DNA of 51,575 nt from Lujinxingia vulgaris (GTDB lineage Bacteria; Myxococcota_A; Bradymonadia; Bradymonadales; Bradymonadaceae), in the NCBI RefSeq assembly GCF_007997005.1, contig NZ_VOSL01000140.1, positions 1 to 51,575 of the forward strand. Direction: 5' to 3'. A program made the position numbers and the translations under genes. The notes beneath the pieces were generated by a model. The model was given only the letters and a program-made list of their open reading frames with translations, was not told where the DNA came from and did not search any database. This document shows positions 33,217-40,577 of the stretch, piece by piece. Positions within the stretch are counted from its first letter, which is position 1, and each line of letters begins with the position of its first letter.

Positions 33217-33690
33217 TCACCGATACGCATACCCCCACCCCTCCGCCGCATCGCCAACTAGCCAGAGCTGCACATCCCTCCCCGCACCGCTCTCAAACCC
33301 ACTCACCTCCTCAAGCACCCGTGCGATCGTCGCCCGTGGCGATATCCTGGCCACCAGCCGAGCCCTCAACAGAACCTCCGTCGCTCGGCTCATCTTCGCG
33401 GGCTCGTCGCCGCGCGACTCCCACTGCATCACGGCCTGATGCGACGACACCTCACAGAGCGACGCAAACTCTTTGAGCGTGAGATCGAGCTGCTGGCGAA
33501 TACAACGAATCTCGTTGCCGGTGAGGGGAGCGGGCTTGTGGGGTAGCGCGCGCACCTCCACCCCGGCGACCTCCGTCCAATCCACCTCGGCGACCCAGTC
33601 ATCGCGGAATCGGCGCAGCTTAACGGTTTCGATGATGAGGGGAAAACCCATCACTCGGGTTTCGTAGCGTTCGACGGTTTTGGTCTGCAT
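33217..33690 (-). CDS. HTH regulator with N-terminal beta domain (MqsA/HigA-like)
   Basis: 157 residues from the ATG at 33690 (GGGAGAG upstream). An N-terminal 60-residue domain is followed by an XRE-type helix-turn-helix (LTGNEIRCIRQQLDLTLKEF, ASLCEVSSHQAVMQWESRGD, residues about 70-115). The C-terminal part is helical. The layout recalls MqsA, but the zinc-binding Cys pairs of MqsA are absent. No toxin gene directly precedes it. It is probably an orphan antitoxin-type repressor. Confidence 0.7.
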   Translation of the reverse strand: MQTKTVERYETRVMGFPLIIETVKLRRFRDDWVAEVDWTEVAGVEVRALPHKPAPLTGNEIRCIRQQLDLTLKEFASLCEVSSHQAVMQWESRGDEPAKMSRATEVLLRARLVARISPRATIARVLEEVSGFESGAGRDVQLWLVGDAAEGWGYAYR

Positions 33691-33931
33691 GGTCGCTCTC
33701 CCGTGCGTCGACATTGCGGAGGATTGCTGGCACAAGGGCCTGGAGGATGGGCGGTCGTCGAACTTCGTCGGCCCCTCCCGGGCCGCGCATTCGACTATCC
33801 GATATGTAGCTCAGTTACATGCGCCGAGAACACGATCGTTGACGTTCGACGATAGAGTATGCGTGCCCCACGCTTCGCTCGACCTCTCTCAAGCCTCCCC
33901 ACCCCCCCGAACAAAAACACCAGGCACCCCC

Positions 33932-34780
33932 ATGAACATCGGCCAACACAACATTCTCACCGTGATCTCCAGAGGCTCCGAGGGCTATGTCCTCGAAGGG
34001 GCGGGTGCCAGAGAGCGCGTCACGCTGCCCCGTCGCGATGCCGGCGAGGAGCTGGAGATCGGGGAGCACGTGCGGGTGTTTGTGTACCTGGACTCCGACG
34101 ATGAGCCGGTGGCGACCACGCGGGAGCCGCTGGCGAGCGTGGGGCAGTGCGCCTGGCTGCGGGTCAAGGAGGTCAACCGCATCGGGGCGTTTCTGGAGTG
34201 GGGGCCGGGCAAGGATCTTTTTGTGCCCTTTGCCGAGCAGGTCGGGCGGATGAAGGAGGGGCGTTTCTACGTGGTCTATCTTTATCTCGATAACACCGGG
34301 CGGATTGCGGCCTCGCAGAAGATCGACGCCTTTTTGTCGACCGAGGGACGCGGGTTTCGGGAGGGCGATGAGGTCGATCTTCTACTCTGGGAGCGCAGCG
34401 ACCTGGGGTTTAAGGCGGTGGTCGACCACACGCATCTGGGGATGCTCTTTGAGCGTCAGATGATCGGCGATCTGAGACCCGGGCAGTCGCTGCGCGGCTA
34501 CATTCTGGAGGTGCGCTCCGACGGGAAGATCAACCTGAGCCTGCAGCGCCATACGCCTGCGGCGCGCGATAAGTTGCAGACGGCGATCCTCGACCATCTC
34601 CGCGACAACGGCGGCGTCTCCACGCTCACCGACAAGAGCTCGCCGGACGCCATTTTTAAGGCCTTCGGGGTGAGTAAGAAGAACTTCAAGAAGGCGCTGG
34701 GGGGGCTGTATCGGGAGAAGGTGGTCGTGATCGGGGAGGGGGAAGTTCGTCTGGTGCCGAGCGCCCCAGGACGACGCTGA
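33932..34780 (+). CDS. cvfB: S1-domain RNA-binding protein, CvfB/YitL-like
   Basis: 282 residues from the ATG at 33932 (weak ribosome-binding site). It contains serial S1-type OB folds: GSEGYVLEGAGARERVTLPR at the start, then VGQCAWLRVKEVNRIGAFLE, FKAVVDHTHLGMLFERQMIG, and SLRGYILEVRSDGKINLSL, followed by a C-terminal winged-helix (LTDKSSPDAIFKAFGVSKKN). The family binds RNA and affects virulence and translation in Gram-positives. Its last codons and stop (VRLVPSAPGRR then TGA) are supplied by a copy of the palindromic element at 34757, so the original C-terminus may have been replaced. Confidence 0.85.
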   Translation: MNIGQHNILTVISRGSEGYVLEGAGARERVTLPRRDAGEELEIGEHVRVFVYLDSDDEPVATTREPLASVGQCAWLRVKEVNRIGAFLEWGPGKDLFVPFAEQVGRMKEGRFYVVYLYLDNTGRIAASQKIDAFLSTEGRGFREGDEVDLLLWERSDLGFKAVVDHTHLGMLFERQMIGDLRPGQSLRGYILEVRSDGKINLSLQRHTPAARDKLQTAILDHLRDNGGVSTLTDKSSPDAIFKAFGVSKKNFKKALGGLYREKVVVIGEGEVRLVPSAPGRR

Positions 34781-34809
34781 CGGCGTCGTCTGGGATTCGC
34801 AGTAGCGCA
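34757..34809 (+). repeat. Palindromic element copy A (left half only)
   Basis: CCGAGCGCCCCAGGACGACG and the following CTGACGGCGTCGTCTGGGATTCGC match the left half of the ~105-bp element found at 36464, 36591, 36771, 37745 and 39789. The right half (CCTGGATGCGCTCGG) is missing. The cvfB reading frame ends inside it. Confidence 0.8.
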
Positions 34810-34810
34810 A

Positions 34811-35434
34811 TTATTCGCCGCGTCTCTCGGCCACCCGACTCCGAGAGAACCTCATCGGCCAGTTTAGAGTTGCCATACCAACCTCTGGTGCATGAGCGCT
34901 TCGTTCTTGAATCACGTCGGTGATACAGAGATGGAACGCTGGGTTTTCGCGATGAAAACGTGTCACCGTCGCCGCGTTGATACTCCCCAATGGTGAGACC
35001 GCAAACTGGAGTTCGATCCGGCTCTCAGAGGGCTCTCGACTCGTAATGAAACACGTCGCAAAACGCCCTTTTACGGAGTTGAAGAGTGCGAGACTCTCTT
35101 CATTCGTATAGCCGTGAATCTCCAGTGCTTCGTCGTGCTCTAAGAGTTCGACATAGACGTGCTCATCGCTGGAACTTGCCCTCGGTGGGGCTTGAGGTGT
35201 TGGTGTAGAGGGGCGCCGCGGAGCTGACGATCGCGAACGTCGACCGTGGCAGTGACGCTGCCCCTGAACCTCGCCCCATCTCGCACAGTTTGTGCGGCAA
35301 TAATGGCAGCCGTCGGCGGCCTTGCCGCCTGGATGGGCTTCGGCGAGGGCGCTAATTCCTGAGAGTAGAAGGCATAACCCGAGCCATGTCGCCATCCGTG
35401 ATGTTGTTATGCGATCTGCGTGTCTCCTCGCCAT
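34811..35434 (-). CDS. Exported protein with AgmX/PglI-type C-terminal domain
   Basis: 207 residues; GAGG precedes the ATG at 35434 (an ATG at 35395 would give a shorter signal). Signal peptide (MATWLGLCLLLSGISALAEA) then HPGGKAADGCHYCRTNCARW and RHCHG, which resembles the GCHxDR…YHCH zinc-like motif found at the ends of some secreted nucleases and DUFs. A Pro/Ser linker leads to a C-terminal domain (about 120-200) with LQFAVSPLGSINAATVTRFH and MATLNWPMRFSR, like the AgmX/PglI C-terminal domain common in Myxococcota. Function unknown. It converges with cvfB. Confidence 0.7.
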   Translation of the reverse strand: MARRHADRITTSRMATWLGLCLLLSGISALAEAHPGGKAADGCHYCRTNCARWGEVQGQRHCHGRRSRSSAPRRPSTPTPQAPPRASSSDEHVYVELLEHDEALEIHGYTNEESLALFNSVKGRFATCFITSREPSESRIELQFAVSPLGSINAATVTRFHRENPAFHLCITDVIQERSAHAPEVGMATLNWPMRFSRSRVAERRGE

Positions 35435-35468
35435 GAGCGAACCTCAGGGATAACCAGAGCCTGGTAGG

Positions 35469-35717
35469 TTATTGGCCCGGACTCGGACGCCTGAAAATAG
35501 CAACGTCAAAGGTTTTCACGGTGGGTGAGCTGCCTGAGAAAATTGCAAGACACCCCGGGTTTTCGCGCACCGAGTAATGGTCCATTCGGTAATACTCCCA
35601 CCCCTGGTCGGCCATCTGATTCAGCAGTCTGGAAAACTGTTCTGCAGCAGCTTGTTCAAAGGTTTTCTTGAGCTCGTGCGTGGCTTCAAATGGTACAGGG
35701 TGATACTGCCATCTCAT
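35469..35717 (-). CDS. DUF4177-like small protein
   Basis: 82 residues from the ATG at 35717; AAGGAAT precedes it. The pattern MRWQYHPVPFE…LLNQMADQGWEYYRMDHYSV…VAIFRRP follows the DUF4177 family (a strand, a helix ending in GWEL/GWEY, and strands). Family role unknown. The upstream extension of this frame into 36008 is antisense to the higB fragment and is not counted. 35718-35928 shows nothing else. Confidence 0.7.
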   Translation of the reverse strand: MRWQYHPVPFEATHELKKTFEQAAAEQFSRLLNQMADQGWEYYRMDHYSVRENPGCLAIFSGSSPTVKTFDVAIFRRPSPGQ

Positions 35718-35928
35718 TGAAATTCCTTGTGGTTTCGGTGTGGTTGCTTCGGGGGAGTTGTATTGCGACGAGAATGACGTCCTTCGGCATCGCTGTAGCA
35801 GAATGAGACTAGAACCTCTTGCCTGGGCTCCCTCCTCCGAGCGGTCGGTGAGCGTAACGAAGTCTATCATACAATGTTGAGGTTTGTAACGTGGTGAAAC
35901 ATGATCTGAGTTAAAGGGAGCATTCGAA

Positions 35929-36081
35929 GTGCGTATATCGCTCCCACCGAGCAATCGGCTGGAGAAACTCAGCGGCGACCGAAAGGAGTGGCACAGCATT
36001 CGAATCAACGCTCAGTGGCGAATCGTCTTTGTTTGGACCGACCACGGCCCGGCTCAGGTTCAGGTCGTCGACTACCACTGA
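35929..36081 (+). pseudogene. higB: 5'-truncated higB toxin fragment
   Basis: Fifty codons equivalent to the second half of the complete HigB toxin at 37081: PPSNRLEKLSGDRKEWHSIR, then INAQWRIVFVWTDHGPAQVQ and VVDYH, TGA. The N-terminal ~47 codons are missing; an in-frame stop lies a little upstream and unrelated DNA of the DUF4177 gene region takes their place. A GTG at 35929 could in principle start a short peptide, but the fragment lacks half the RelE fold and is probably inactive. Confidence 0.8.
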
Positions 36082-36128
36082 CATTCCCCCCCCACATAGG
36101 CTCGCGAATCAACGTCTCGGAGGCACCC

Positions 36129-36452
36129 ATGTTAGAGCGCTCCTCAACCCGCATCCGCACCCGCAAACCCACCACCCCCGGCGAGGTCTTGCTCGAAGAG
36201 TTCCTAAAGCCCGCCGGCATCACCCAGAGTGCATTCGCACGCCACCTGGGATTCGATGTGAAGACGATTAACCGCCTGGTGCGCGGCCATACCTCCCTGG
36301 ATGTGGGAATGGCGCGACGTATCGCGGCAGCAGTGAACACTTCGGCGCAGTTCTGGATCAACCTGCAGCAGGCCGTCGATCTTTATGAGGCGGATCAGCA
36401 TTCGGGGGACCTGCCGGAGGTGTTGGAGGCGTTTAAGGGAGAGGTGGACTGA
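36129..36452 (+). CDS. higA: HigA-type antitoxin, copy 1
   Basis: 107 residues; CGGAGGCACCC precedes the ATG. Start RTRKPTTPGEVLLEEFLKPA and HTH ITQSAFARHLGFDVKTINRL, VRGHTSLDVGMARRIAAAVN are diagnostic of the HigA/VapI addiction-module antidote family. Almost the same protein as the copy at 37420, but its tail differs (DQHSGDLPEV…GEVD). Its toxin partner is truncated, so this antitoxin would be an orphan that could still bind the intact HigB downstream. Confidence 0.9.
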   Translation: MLERSSTRIRTRKPTTPGEVLLEEFLKPAGITQSAFARHLGFDVKTINRLVRGHTSLDVGMARRIAAAVNTSAQFWINLQQAVDLYEADQHSGDLPEVLEAFKGEVD

Positions 36453-36463
36453 GCCGTGCGGTG

Positions 36464-36568
36464 CCGAGCGCCCCAGGACGACGCTGACGGCGTCGTGAGG
36501 GAGTCGCGGTAGCGCTGCTACAGCTTCATCCCTCACTCCTTGTCAGACGCCGCCCTGGATGCGCTCGG
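36464..36568 (+). repeat. Palindromic element copy B
   Basis: 105 bp with terminal inverted repeats CCGAGCGCCCCAGG … CCTGGATGCGCTCGG and two inner palindromes (GACGACGCTGACGGCGTCGT; GCGGTAGCGCTGCTACAGC). It starts 12 bp after the stop of higA copy 1 and is followed by GTTTTGTATTTTGCG. Confidence 0.85.
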
Positions 36569-36590
36569 GTTTTGTATTTTGCGGAAAGCG

Positions 36591-36695
36591 CCGAGCGCAC
36601 CAGGACGACGCTGACGGCGTCGTGAGGGATTCGCGGTAGCGCTGCTACAGCTTCATCCCTCACTCCTTGTCAGACGCCGCCCTGGATGCGCTCGG
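36591..36695 (+). repeat. Palindromic element copy C
   Basis: 105 bp, nearly identical to copy B (CCGAGCGCACCAGG … CCTGGATGCGCTCGG), placed 22 bp after it. The right end runs into TTTTTTGG. Next to it, 36706-36770 carries a fragment of the GCGAACCCC / CAACCACC minisatellite. Confidence 0.85.
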
Positions 36696-36770
36696 TTTTT
36701 TGGGTTCGCGTGAACCCCCCACCCGACGTCGCGAACCCCGGCGTCCCACACCCCCCCAACCACCCAACCT

Positions 36771-36873
36771 CCGAGCGCACCAGGACGACGCTGGCTGTGT
36801 CGTCTGGGATTCGCGGTGGCGCTGCCACAGCTTCCTCCTTGCTCCTTGCCATCGCCGCCCTGGATGCGCTCGG
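36771..36873 (+). repeat. Palindromic element copy D
   Basis: 103 bp, variant form with CTGGCTGTGTCGTCTGGG in the left palindrome and GCGGTGGCGCTGCCACAGC in the right. The inner palindrome stays paired despite the changes (compensatory GGTAGC to GGTGGC and GCTACA to GCCACA), which suggests that folding matters. Confidence 0.85.
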
Positions 36874-36967
36874 GTTTTGTATTTTGCGTGCGACCCCCCC
36901 ACCGCGCCCACGAATCGACCGACGTCGCGAAGCGTGGCGCCCTGCAACCTGGTATTACCGACAGTCC

Positions 36968-37038
36968 TTTACCACGGGGTGGTAAACTTTGATTGCAATG
37001 CCCATGACGCGTGCGTATCTTTACCATGGCAAGGTAAA
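36968..37038 (+). promoter_or_regulatory. Twin operators and promoter of the intact higBA module
   Basis: Two copies of TTTACC-N7-GGTAAA lie at 36968-36986 and 37020-37038, 52 bp apart centre to centre (about five helical turns). Between them TTGCAA (36993-36998), 17 bases, and TATCTT (37016-37021) could be the promoter; the second operator overlaps its -10 box. This is the expected layout for autorepression by a HigBA complex. Confidence 0.6.
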
Positions 37039-37080
37039 GGATATCCCCGACGTGTTGCAGACACCTCGCCCAGAGCAACC

Positions 37081-37374
37081 ATGGCCATCCAGTCCTTTGG
37101 CGACAGCACCACCGAAGAGTTCTTCTTCTCCGGCCGGCTGCCCTCTAAGGGCTGCGGGTGGAAGCGGCAGAGCAAGGTGGTTGCCCGAAAGCTCGATATG
37201 CTCGACGCGGCGACGGAAGTGACGGATTTGCGCATCCCGCCGAGCAATCGGCTGGAGAAACTCAGCGGCGACCGAAAAGCGTGGCATAGCATTCGAATCA
37301 ACGCGCAGTGGCGCATTGTTTTTGTCTGGACCGACGACGGCCCGGCTCAGGTTCAGGTCATCGACTACCACTGA
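37081..37374 (+). CDS. higB: HigB-type RelE-superfamily toxin
   Basis: 97 residues from the ATG at 37081. Features: MAIQSFGDSTTEEFFFSGRL, QSKVVARKLDMLDAATEVTD, PPSNRLEKLSGDRKAWHSIR, INAQWRIVFVWTDDGPAQVQ. These match the HigB ribosome-dependent mRNA interferase family. The toxin precedes the antitoxin, the usual higBA order. No good ribosome-binding site before the ATG, suggesting low toxin translation. Preceded by twin operators. Confidence 0.9.
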   Translation: MAIQSFGDSTTEEFFFSGRLPSKGCGWKRQSKVVARKLDMLDAATEVTDLRIPPSNRLEKLSGDRKAWHSIRINAQWRIVFVWTDDGPAQVQVIDYH

Positions 37375-37419
37375 CATTCCCCCCACATAGGCCCGCGAAT
37401 CAACGTCTCGGAGGCACCC

Positions 37420-37734
37420 ATGTTAGAGCGCTCCTCAGCCCGCATCCGCACCCGCAAACCCACCACCCCCGGCGAAGTTTTGCTTGAGGAGTTTCTCAAG
37501 CCGGCGGGCATCTCGCAGAGCGCGTTTGCGCGCCACCTGGGGTGTGATGTGAAGACGATCAACCGCCTGGTGCGCGGCCATACCTCGCTGGACGTGGGGA
37601 TGGCGCGGCGCATCGCGGCGGCGGTGAACACCTCGGCGCAGTTCTGGATCAACCTGCAGCAGGCCGTGGATCTCTATGAGGCGGAGCAGGGTGGCGAGGA
37701 GCTACCTGCGGTGTTGGAGGCGTTTAAAGGGTGA
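37420..37734 (+). CDS. higA: HigA-type antitoxin, copy 2
   Basis: 104 residues; CGGAGGCACCC precedes the ATG, stronger than any site before the toxin. Same HTH as copy 1 (ISQSAFARHLGCDVKTINRL), with a tail EQGGEELPAVLEAFKG. It lies 45 bp after higB. Neutralises HigB and represses the module. Confidence 0.92.
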   Translation: MLERSSARIRTRKPTTPGEVLLEEFLKPAGISQSAFARHLGCDVKTINRLVRGHTSLDVGMARRIAAAVNTSAQFWINLQQAVDLYEAEQGGEELPAVLEAFKG

Positions 37735-37744
37735 GCCAGGCCTG

Positions 37745-37847
37745 CCGAGCGCCCCAGGACGACGCTGGCTGTGTCGCTGCGTCGTCGCGGTAGCGCTGCT
37801 ACACGCTCCTCCTGGCTCCTTGCCAGCCCCGCCCTGGATGCGCTCGG
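37745..37847 (+). repeat. Palindromic element copy E
   Basis: 103 bp, CCGAGCGCCCCAGG … CCTGGATGCGCTCGG, starting 10 bp after the stop of higA copy 2, nearly the same offset as copy B after higA copy 1. The element thus belongs to the duplicated unit or targets the same site twice. Confidence 0.85.
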
Positions 37848-37861
37848 ATCTTTTGGTTCGC

Positions 37862-38096
37862 GTGAACCCCCCACCGCCCACACGAATCGACCCACGCCGT
37901 GAACCCCTCAAGCCCCACAACCACCCAACCACCCAACCACCCAACCACAGAGCGACCCCCCCACCGCGCTCACGAATCGACCGACGTCGCGAACCCCTCA
38001 AGCCCCACAACCACCCAACCACCCAACCACCCAACCACAGAGCGAACCCCCCATCCCCCACACGAATCGACCGACGTCGCGAACCCCGGCACCCTG
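37862..38096 (+). repeat. Minisatellite, three ~85-bp units
   Basis: Units contain CACGAATCGACCGACGTCGC, GAACCCCTCAAGCCCCACAA and CCACCCAACCACCCAACCAC. Same family as at 12783 and 20366. It fills the space between the HigBA module and the DUF4239 gene. Confidence 0.85.
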
Positions 38097-38106
38097 TTAC
38101 CAAACC

Positions 38107-38937
38107 CTATTCGCCACTCTCCTGCGGCCCCCCGCCGACCGGGGAAGCCTCCTGGAGCGTTTTCTGAATGGTGGCCTGCGTATCCTCCAGAGGGGACTGG
38201 CTGACGGTGAAGAGGCGTTGTTGCACCTGGTCGAGATCGACGATCAGCAGCAGCACGGCGGCAAAGGCGACCACCAGCGCCACACTGGCGAGCATGTTGC
38301 GGGTGCCGGCCAGCCCGAAATTTAGCCCCATGACCAGCATCGATAAGAGGGTGACCAGGTAGAGCGTCCAGATCAGGCTGGGCGGGATGTGGTAATGAAT
38401 CGCGACGGTGACGCGCTCCTCGTGGCGGTCGATCACGTCATTGAGGGAGTCGATATAAAGCCCCACCGGGACCGAGCGCGGGTGGGCTGCCGCGGCGATT
38501 GTCGCCTGCTCCCAGAGCTGATTTTGAATCACGGCGGATTCGCCAATGGCCCTATCCAGATCGCCGGTTTCCAGCGGACGAAGACGCAGATCGACGTAGG
38601 CTGCGAGCAGCTCTTTGGACGCGTTGTTCTGCGCTTCGGGCAGAAAGTTGGTGCGCAGAAAGGTCGTGCCGATGTCGTTGGCCTCCTGGAGCACCAGGGC
38701 CTTGCGCTGGGCGAAGCGGTCGGCGGCGATGCCGAAGCTGATGGCCAGCAAAAAGCCCAGCAGCGCCAGCAGGGCGGCCAGGATGGTGCCGGTCTGGGAT
38801 TTTTGCTCCGGGTGGGTGCGCTCGCGTCGCCAGCGCCCCACCCGGTAGCCGGCCTCCACGATGAGCAAAAAGAAGACAAGCGTTCCGGCAAAGAAGAACC
38901 ACCAGTGCGTCTCGCTGGACAGGATTCTGTCGATCAT
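38107..38937 (-). CDS. DUF4239 (bestrophin-like) membrane protein
   Basis: 276 residues from the ATG at 38937; GGGAGGCGGCG precedes it. Two N-terminal helices (WFFFAGTLVFFLLIVEAGYR; ILAALLALLGFLLAISFGIA), a soluble helical middle, and two C-terminal helices (LIWTLYLVTLLSMLVMGLNF; MLASVALVVAFAAVLLLIVD). The FRTNFLPE and YxDxR segments fit the DUF4239 family, whose role is unknown and which is distantly compared with bestrophin channels. It follows the HdeD-like gene by 72 bp, likely one operon. Confidence 0.85.
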   Translation of the reverse strand: MIDRILSSETHWWFFFAGTLVFFLLIVEAGYRVGRWRRERTHPEQKSQTGTILAALLALLGFLLAISFGIAADRFAQRKALVLQEANDIGTTFLRTNFLPEAQNNASKELLAAYVDLRLRPLETGDLDRAIGESAVIQNQLWEQATIAAAAHPRSVPVGLYIDSLNDVIDRHEERVTVAIHYHIPPSLIWTLYLVTLLSMLVMGLNFGLAGTRNMLASVALVVAFAAVLLLIVDLDQVQQRLFTVSQSPLEDTQATIQKTLQEASPVGGGPQESGE

Positions 38938-39009
38938 CGCCGCCTCCCTCACCGGATCGAATAAGGCGCCGGTTGGCACACATGAGTACGTACGCGTGAG
39001 CTCGCGCGC

Positions 39010-39624
39010 TCAGGTCGGCGTAACGTCTCCGGGTTGGTCCGATGGCGAGTGATACCTGTCGGGGTGGAGCTCCTGATGGGCGTTGCGCATTCGAAAGGCC
39101 AGGCCCAGAAACACCACCCCGGCCAAAATGGCATACGCGCCGACGATCCAGGCGAGCATGCTGAGTCCCAGCGCGGGCCAGGCAAGGAGGACGACTCCGA
39201 AGAGGATCGTCAACACGCCGCTCAGCGCCAGAAACCAGCTGCCCTGCAACCGTTTGTGAAACGTGACTGCGGCGATCAGCTCCAGGGCTCCGCGTACGAC
39301 CGCCCAGAACGCGATGATCACCATCAGAACGCCAAGCGTGATCTGAGGCCAGGCAAAGGTGGTCACGGCCGCGCAGATCCCGATCAGCCCGACTCCGATC
39401 AGGGGCCAGACCTTGCCCCGGAGGGTGCGCCCGCCGCTTGCCGCGTACACCAGCGCGGTGATGCCATCGACCAGCAAGAGCGCGGCAAAGAAGATCACCA
39501 GCGCCGCCAGTGAGAGCCCGGGCCAGATCAGCAGCACAAACCCGAAGAGCAAGGCGCTGACGCCGCGGGCCAGCATCCACCCCCAGTTCTCGTAGGCAAC
39601 GTCCTCCTCAATCGTCGTGACCAT
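39010..39624 (-). CDS. HdeD/DUF308-family membrane protein
   Basis: 204 residues from the ATG at 39624 (GGAGAG upstream). Six membrane helices in three hairpins, with the typical GxxLLxWPxxxL motif twice (FGFVLLIWPGLSLAALVIFF; FGVVLLAWPALGLSMLAWIV). HdeD of E. coli is linked to acid resistance at high cell density. The cytoplasmic tail is short and polar. Confidence 0.88.
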   Translation of the reverse strand: MVTTIEEDVAYENWGWMLARGVSALLFGFVLLIWPGLSLAALVIFFAALLLVDGITALVYAASGGRTLRGKVWPLIGVGLIGICAAVTTFAWPQITLGVLMVIIAFWAVVRGALELIAAVTFHKRLQGSWFLALSGVLTILFGVVLLAWPALGLSMLAWIVGAYAILAGVVFLGLAFRMRNAHQELHPDRYHSPSDQPGDVTPT

Positions 39625-39738
39625 GGTGTCTCTCCACTGCAAGAGGGTCGGCACCACCGGCATCGATGGCGGCGGGGGCGCCGGGTGATGGTTTGAAAAC
39701 TAGGAACGATTTTGGCCGCTCCTATGGATCTCAGCGAC

Positions 39739-39769
39739 GGGGGCCCACAAGGGGTCCCCCTACGGGAGG
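39739..39769 (+). repeat. Single copy of the GGGTCCCC hairpin repeat
   Basis: CGGGGGCCCACAAGGGGTCC then CCCTACGGGAGG matches the start of the 61-bp tandem repeat at the right edge of the window (51351-51575). Confidence 0.75.
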
Positions 39770-39788
39770 GTGCCGAGCGCCCCGGGTG

Positions 39789-39893
39789 CCGAGCGCCCCT
39801 GGACGACGCTGACGGTGTCGTCTGGGATTCGCAGTAGCGCTGCTACAGCGTCATCCCAGCCTCCTTGTCAGGCGCCGCCCTGGATGCGCTCGG
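39789..39893 (+). repeat. Palindromic element copy F
   Basis: 105 bp with the same ends and inner palindromes as copies B and C. Its first 14 bases (CCGAGCGCCCC) are duplicated just upstream at 39773, as if a second element started there and was lost. It lies in the 475-bp gap between the HdeD gene and the XRE regulator. Confidence 0.85.
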
Positions 39894-39946
39894 GTTGGTG
39901 GGGGGCTCACCTTGTGGTCTTCTGAAGCGTTACGAGTCCGTCGAGT

Positions 39947-39962
39947 TTGACATATATGTCAA
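39947..39962. promoter_or_regulatory. Perfect 16-bp palindrome, putative operator
   Basis: TTGACATATATGTCAA is fully self-complementary, AT-rich in otherwise GC-rich DNA and contains a -35-like TTGACA. It lies 138 bp before the XRE regulator, so it may be the site for autoregulation. Confidence 0.5.
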
Positions 39963-40100
39963 GTCGTCGCAGTTTTTAGGGAGGGGGCCGTGTGTTGCCA
40001 GCGCTGCACGATCACGGAGTCAGGCAGCCGAGGATTGCAAACAAGCGTGCCGGTCCAGGGGCGACCGCCCGATCTCGCTCAAAAACATCGGAGGTTCACG

Positions 40101-40577
40101 ATGATTCGCAATGAGTCTGAGTATCAAAAAACGCTCACTCGCCAGGCAGAAGAGAAAAAGCGCCTCGAAGAGCACCGTGCTCGTCTCGAAGGGATGGGCC
40201 TAAACGAAGACGAACTCAAGCGCGCGCTCGACCCCTTGCGATCCTTCCATCTGCAGTTGGAGGAGGAGGTGCAGAGTTACGAGCGATTGAAGCGCGGCGA
40301 CCTCGGTGAGCTCTCCAATCTGCATGGGCTAGGCTCCATGCTGATCGCGCTGCGCATCGCGCGGGGCTTCACCCAACGCGAGCTCGCCAGACGTCTTGAG
40401 GTGCATGAGTCGCAAGTCTCGCGCGATGAGCGAAACGAGTACCACGGCATCACCGTGGATCGGGCGAGTCGTGTGTTGGATGCGATGGGGGTGGAGTTGC
40501 GGAGCTTTTTTGAGGAGCCGGTATTGCCGGAGGCGTCGGGTGGGGAGGGAGCGGAGTCGAGGGTAGTGAATACTTAA
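40101..40577 (+). CDS. XRE-family regulator with N-terminal coiled coil (antitoxin-type)
   Basis: 158 residues; CGGAGGTTCACG precedes the ATG. Residues 1-75 form a charged coiled coil (MIRNESEYQKTLTRQAEEKK…SFHLQLEEEVQSYERLKRGD). The helix-turn-helix is at about 84-140 (LIALRIARGFTQRELARRLE, VHESQVSRDERNEYHGITVD). Proteins starting MI(R/T)NExxYxxT with this layout often act as antitoxin-like regulators. No toxin gene adjoins on the same strand; the AT-rich HEPN-motif gene begins 207 bp downstream and could be its partner (inference). Confidence 0.8.
   Translation: MIRNESEYQKTLTRQAEEKKRLEEHRARLEGMGLNEDELKRALDPLRSFHLQLEEEVQSYERLKRGDLGELSNLHGLGSMLIALRIARGFTQRELARRLEVHESQVSRDERNEYHGITVDRASRVLDAMGVELRSFFEEPVLPEASGGEGAESRVVNT

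Noticed and set aside
36464-37847. Integron cassette array with attC sites (toxin-antitoxin genes followed by palindromes)
   Set aside because: The palindromes lack the RYYYAAC/GTTRRRY core sites, neighbouring genes are on both strands, and no integron integrase is seen.
39901-40100. Small toxin gene before the XRE regulator (frame reading KRYESVEFDIYVKSS…)
   Set aside because: No family pattern, no ribosome-binding site, and the frame runs through the operator-like palindrome; treated as non-coding or debris.
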